Assembly: GCA_947455195.1 (NCBI GenBank)
Contig: CANGMI010000006.1
Span: 248,001 to 312,000, forward strand
Length of the DNA stretch: 64,000 nucleotides
Direction of reading: 5' to 3'
DNA from: Pseudomonadota bacterium
GTDB lineage: Bacteria; Pseudomonadota; Gammaproteobacteria; Burkholderiales; SG8-39
Shown: one piece after another, positions 61,819 to 64,000 of the stretch
Position numbering within the stretch: the stretch's first letter is position 1
Layout: every line of letters starts with the position of its first letter
Made by a program: the position numbers and the translations under genes
The notes under the pieces: model-generated
The model's input: the letters and a program-made list of their open reading frames with translations, nothing else
Told to the model about the DNA's origin: nothing
Databases searched by the model: none

Positions 61819-63351
61819 ATGTTCCAGCTGCTGCGGCTTGCCCGCATTCTGTGGGTAGCCTACCGATTCGGACTCGAGGAGTTTCCTCTCGCCGCAGACC
61901 GCAGCGGTGAACTGCTGCGCTGGTCAAGGCGCATCCTCTTCTGGCGTCGCTACACCGAGCCGCGCGCTGTCCGGCTGCGTCGCGCACTCGAAACGCTGGG
62001 CCCCATCTTCGTCAAGTTCGGCCAGGTGCTCTCGACCCGCCGCGACCTGCTGCCCGCCGACATCGCGGATGAACTGGCACGCCTGCAGGATCAGGTACCG
62101 CCCTTCGATCCGGCACTGGCCGTGGCCGAAGTGGAGCGCGCCTTCGGGCAGCCGGTCGATACGGTCTTCGCACATTTCGAGCGCACGCCGGTCGCCAGCG
62201 CATCGATCGCGCAGGTGCACTTCGCGGTCCTGCACGATGGCACCGAGGCTGCGGTCAAGATCCTGCGACCCGACATGGAAACCGTCATCGCGCGCGATCT
62301 CGCCCTGATGCACGCCGCCGCAAGCCTGGTGGAGCGCGTATGGCCCGATGGCCGACGACTGAAACCCCGCGAAGTGGTGGCCGAATTCTCGAAGTACCTC
62401 AATGACGAACTCGACCTCATGCGCGAGGCTGCCAGCGCGAGCCAGCTGCGGCGCAACTTCATCGACGCCGAACTGCTGCTGGTGCCCGAGGTGTACTGGG
62501 ACTACTGCTCCACCCGCGTGATGACCATGCAGCGGATGAAGGGCATATCCATCAGTCAGCGCGACCGCCTCGAGGCGGCCGGTATCGACATTCCACGCCT
62601 CGCACGTGAAGGCGTCGAGATCTTCTTTGCGCAGGTCTTTCGCGATGGGTTCTTCCACGCCGACATGCATCCGGGCAACATCCAGGTCGCTCCCGATGGT
62701 CGCTACATCGCACTCGATTTCGGCATCATGGGTACGCTCGACGATCGCGACAAGGATTATCTGGCGCAGAACTTTCTCGCCTTCTTCAGGCGCGACTACC
62801 GGCGCGTGGCCATGGCGCACGTCGAGGCTGGCTGGGTACCGCCCGATACCCGGGTGGATGAATTCGAATCGGCGATCCGGGCCGTGTGCGAGCCGATCTT
62901 CGATCGCCCGCTGAAGGAGATTTCGTTCGGCCGGGTACTGCTGCGACTGTTCCAGACAGCACGCCGCTTCAACCTCGAAGTACAGCCACAACTGGTCCTG
63001 CTGCAGAAGACCCTGCTCAACATCGAGGGGCTGGGGCGGCAACTCGACCCCGACCTCGATCTCTGGGTGACGGCCAAGCCCTATCTCGAAGGCTGGATGA
63101 GCGAGCAGGTGGGGTGGGCTGCCTTGATGAAAGGGCTGGCGGCCGAGGGGCCCCGCTGGAGCTCCCTGCTGCCCCAGTTGCCACGCCTGCTGCACCAGGC
63201 GCTGCAATCGGCCTCGGGCGCGGGCACCGAACTGCGTGTGCGTGAACTCGAAGAGCAACTGCGACGCCTCGAGCACCGCGAACGCCTCATGACGCTCGCG
63301 CTGGGCGCCATGCTGGTCATGACGTTCGTGTGGTGGTGGTCGCTCGCCTGA
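61819..63351 (+). CDS. ubiB: Ubiquinone biosynthesis regulatory ATPase/kinase-like protein UbiB
   Basis: A 510-aa ABC1/ADCK protein from ATG 61819 ([22 protein letters not shown]); TTG 61807 is a weaker start. It shows the KxGQ motif ([16 protein letters not shown]), the Ala-rich loop [19 protein letters not shown] and [12 protein letters not shown], and a C-terminal membrane helix ([15 protein letters not shown]). It supports ubiquinone synthesis, probably helping to extract intermediates from the membrane. It normally follows ubiE-Tim44-ubiJ; here a transporter operon lies between. Confidence 0.95.
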   Translation: MFQLLRLARILWVAYRFGLEEFPLAADRSGELLRWSRRILFWRRYTEPRAVRLRRALETLGPIFVKFGQVLSTRRDLLPADIADELARLQDQVPPFDPALAVAEVERAFGQPVDTVFAHFERTPVASASIAQVHFAVLHDGTEAAVKILRPDMETVIARDLALMHAAASLVERVWPDGRRLKPREVVAEFSKYLNDELDLMREAASASQLRRNFIDAELLLVPEVYWDYCSTRVMTMQRMKGISISQRDRLEAAGIDIPRLAREGVEIFFAQVFRDGFFHADMHPGNIQVAPDGRYIALDFGIMGTLDDRDKDYLAQNFLAFFRRDYRRVAMAHVEAGWVPPDTRVDEFESAIRAVCEPIFDRPLKEISFGRVLLRLFQTARRFNLEVQPQLVLLQKTLLNIEGLGRQLDPDLDLWVTAKPYLEGWMSEQVGWAALMKGLAAEGPRWSSLLPQLPRLLHQALQSASGAGTELRVRELEEQLRRLEHRERLMTLALGAMLVMTFVWWWSLA

Positions 63352-63456
63352 GCGCGCCACCATTCCCGCCCCTGCGGCCGACAGCGGCTCGCTCGGCAGG
63401 AGGGCGGCAGGCGCCGGCCTGCGGGGTGCAAGACACCGGTCCCGAGGATCGGCGCG

Positions 63457-64000
63457 CTACAGGGCCGCAACGCACAGGTGGAACCGGCCCTTGCCGTCGC
63501 GCTTGGCCTGAAACATCGCCTCATCGGCACACATCAGTACCCGATCGACATCCACCGTGGGAGCGATCGGTGCCACGAAAAGCGTGACCCCGATACTGCA
63601 GGCAACCTCCACGGATGCACCACCCGCCTCGCGAATGTCGGCAACGCCCGAGAGCATGCTGGCGCAGATGCGCGAGGCGATCTGCGCATCGGTAATGCCC
63701 TTGAGGAACACCGCAAACTCGTCACCTCCGAGACGTGCCACCACGTCGCTGGCCCGCACGCTCGCACGCAGGGCGCTCGCCACCGATCGCAGCACCGCAT
63801 CACCGATCGGGTGGCCGTAGACGTCGTTGGTTCGCTTGAAGTTGTCGAGATCGCAGTAGACGACCGCAAAGCCCGCATCGGCGACAGCGCCTTGCTGCGC
63901 GACGACCAGTGCGCGCTTGAGGCTTTGCCGGAAGTAGGTGCGATTGGCCAGACGCGTGAGCGGGTCTTCCATGGCAATGCGTGCCATGCGACGCGCCCTC
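63457..64000 (-). CDS. Diguanylate cyclase (GGDEF), 5' end cut by window
   Basis: Minus-strand frame entering from the right edge. The visible part is a complete GGDEF domain: DPLTRLANRTYFRQSL, YCDLDNFKRTNDVYGHPIGDAVL and the intact active-site loop RLGGDEFAVFL, ending ADEAMFQAKRDGKGRF. The codons upstream of the ATG at 63987 stay open to the edge and typical GGDEF proteins continue N-terminally, so a sensory domain is expected outside. No RxxD inhibitory site is visible immediately before the GGDEF loop. It makes cyclic di-GMP. Convergent with ubiB across 105 bases that hold a small GCAGGC/GCCTGC hairpin (63407-63422). Confidence 0.88.
   Translation of the reverse strand, partial: RARRMARIAMEDPLTRLANRTYFRQSLKRALVVAQQGAVADAGFAVVYCDLDNFKRTNDVYGHPIGDAVLRSVASALRASVRASDVVARLGGDEFAVFLKGITDAQIASRICASMLSGVADIREAGGASVEVACSIGVTLFVAPIAPTVDVDRVLMCADEAMFQAKRDGKGRFHLCVAAL

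Overview
This is a 64-kb, very GC-rich chromosomal segment with dense genes, many ATGA or GTGA stop/start overlaps and a largely housekeeping gene set. The combination gatCAB, mreBCD-mrdA-mrdB, dacC-dat-ybeD-lipB-lipA, polA followed by thrB with a DUF2782 protein, the DUF3683-type FAD oxidoreductase, and DUF971-ubiE-Tim44-ubiB points to a betaproteobacterium, probably Burkholderiales. I cannot name genus or species. No rRNA, tRNA, CRISPR array, insertion sequence or phage gene was recognised.

Layout. 1-4.9 kb: a catabolic cluster on the minus strand (ferredoxin-type reductase, SDR dehydrogenase, an unrecognised 166-aa protein, an ADP-forming acyl-CoA synthetase alpha subunit, and the start of a PaaA-like di-iron oxygenase cut by the window edge), divergent from a MarR regulator; a palindrome sits on the shared promoter. 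5-7.8 kb: phoU-phoB-phoR behind a good Pho box, without pst genes. 8.2-12.7 kb: ubiK, comM, apaH, plsC and a luciferase-like flavin oxidoreductase. 13-18.7 kb: an unassigned HTH protein and a tightly overlapped operon, fdrA-carbamate kinase-DUF2877-DUF1116, matching the oxamate carbamoyltransferase (AllFGH) plus carbamate kinase system, headed by an unrecognised 95-aa protein. 18.9-30 kb: an outer-membrane-like protein, kup, ilvA, 5-formyl-THF cyclo-ligase, soluble lytic transglycosylase, an NDUFA9-like protein, cca, xth and a DUF4124 protein. 30-33.4 kb: gatCAB (minus). 33.7-43.3 kb: cell-shape and peptidoglycan genes running into the lipoylation genes. 43.4-49 kb: polA with a small partner, a LOG-family gene, DUF2782 and thrB. 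49-57 kb: the 1288-aa FAD/Fe-S protein, a 555-aa unknown, DUF971, ubiE and a Tim44-like protein. 57-61.8 kb: a branched-chain-amino-acid-type ABC transporter with fused permeases, inserted between Tim44 and ubiB. 61.8-64 kb: ubiB and a partial diguanylate cyclase.

The most interesting parts are the two catabolic islands. In the first, a CoA ligase, a PaaA-like oxygenase, a reductase and an SDR together suggest activation of a carboxylic acid to a CoA thioester, its oxygenation and then dehydrogenation, controlled by MarR. In the second, oxalurate (or a related carbamoyl compound) would be phosphorolysed to carbamoyl phosphate, and carbamate kinase would recover ATP. The liv-type transporter has an unusual 5' leader in which one inverted repeat covers the ribosome binding site.
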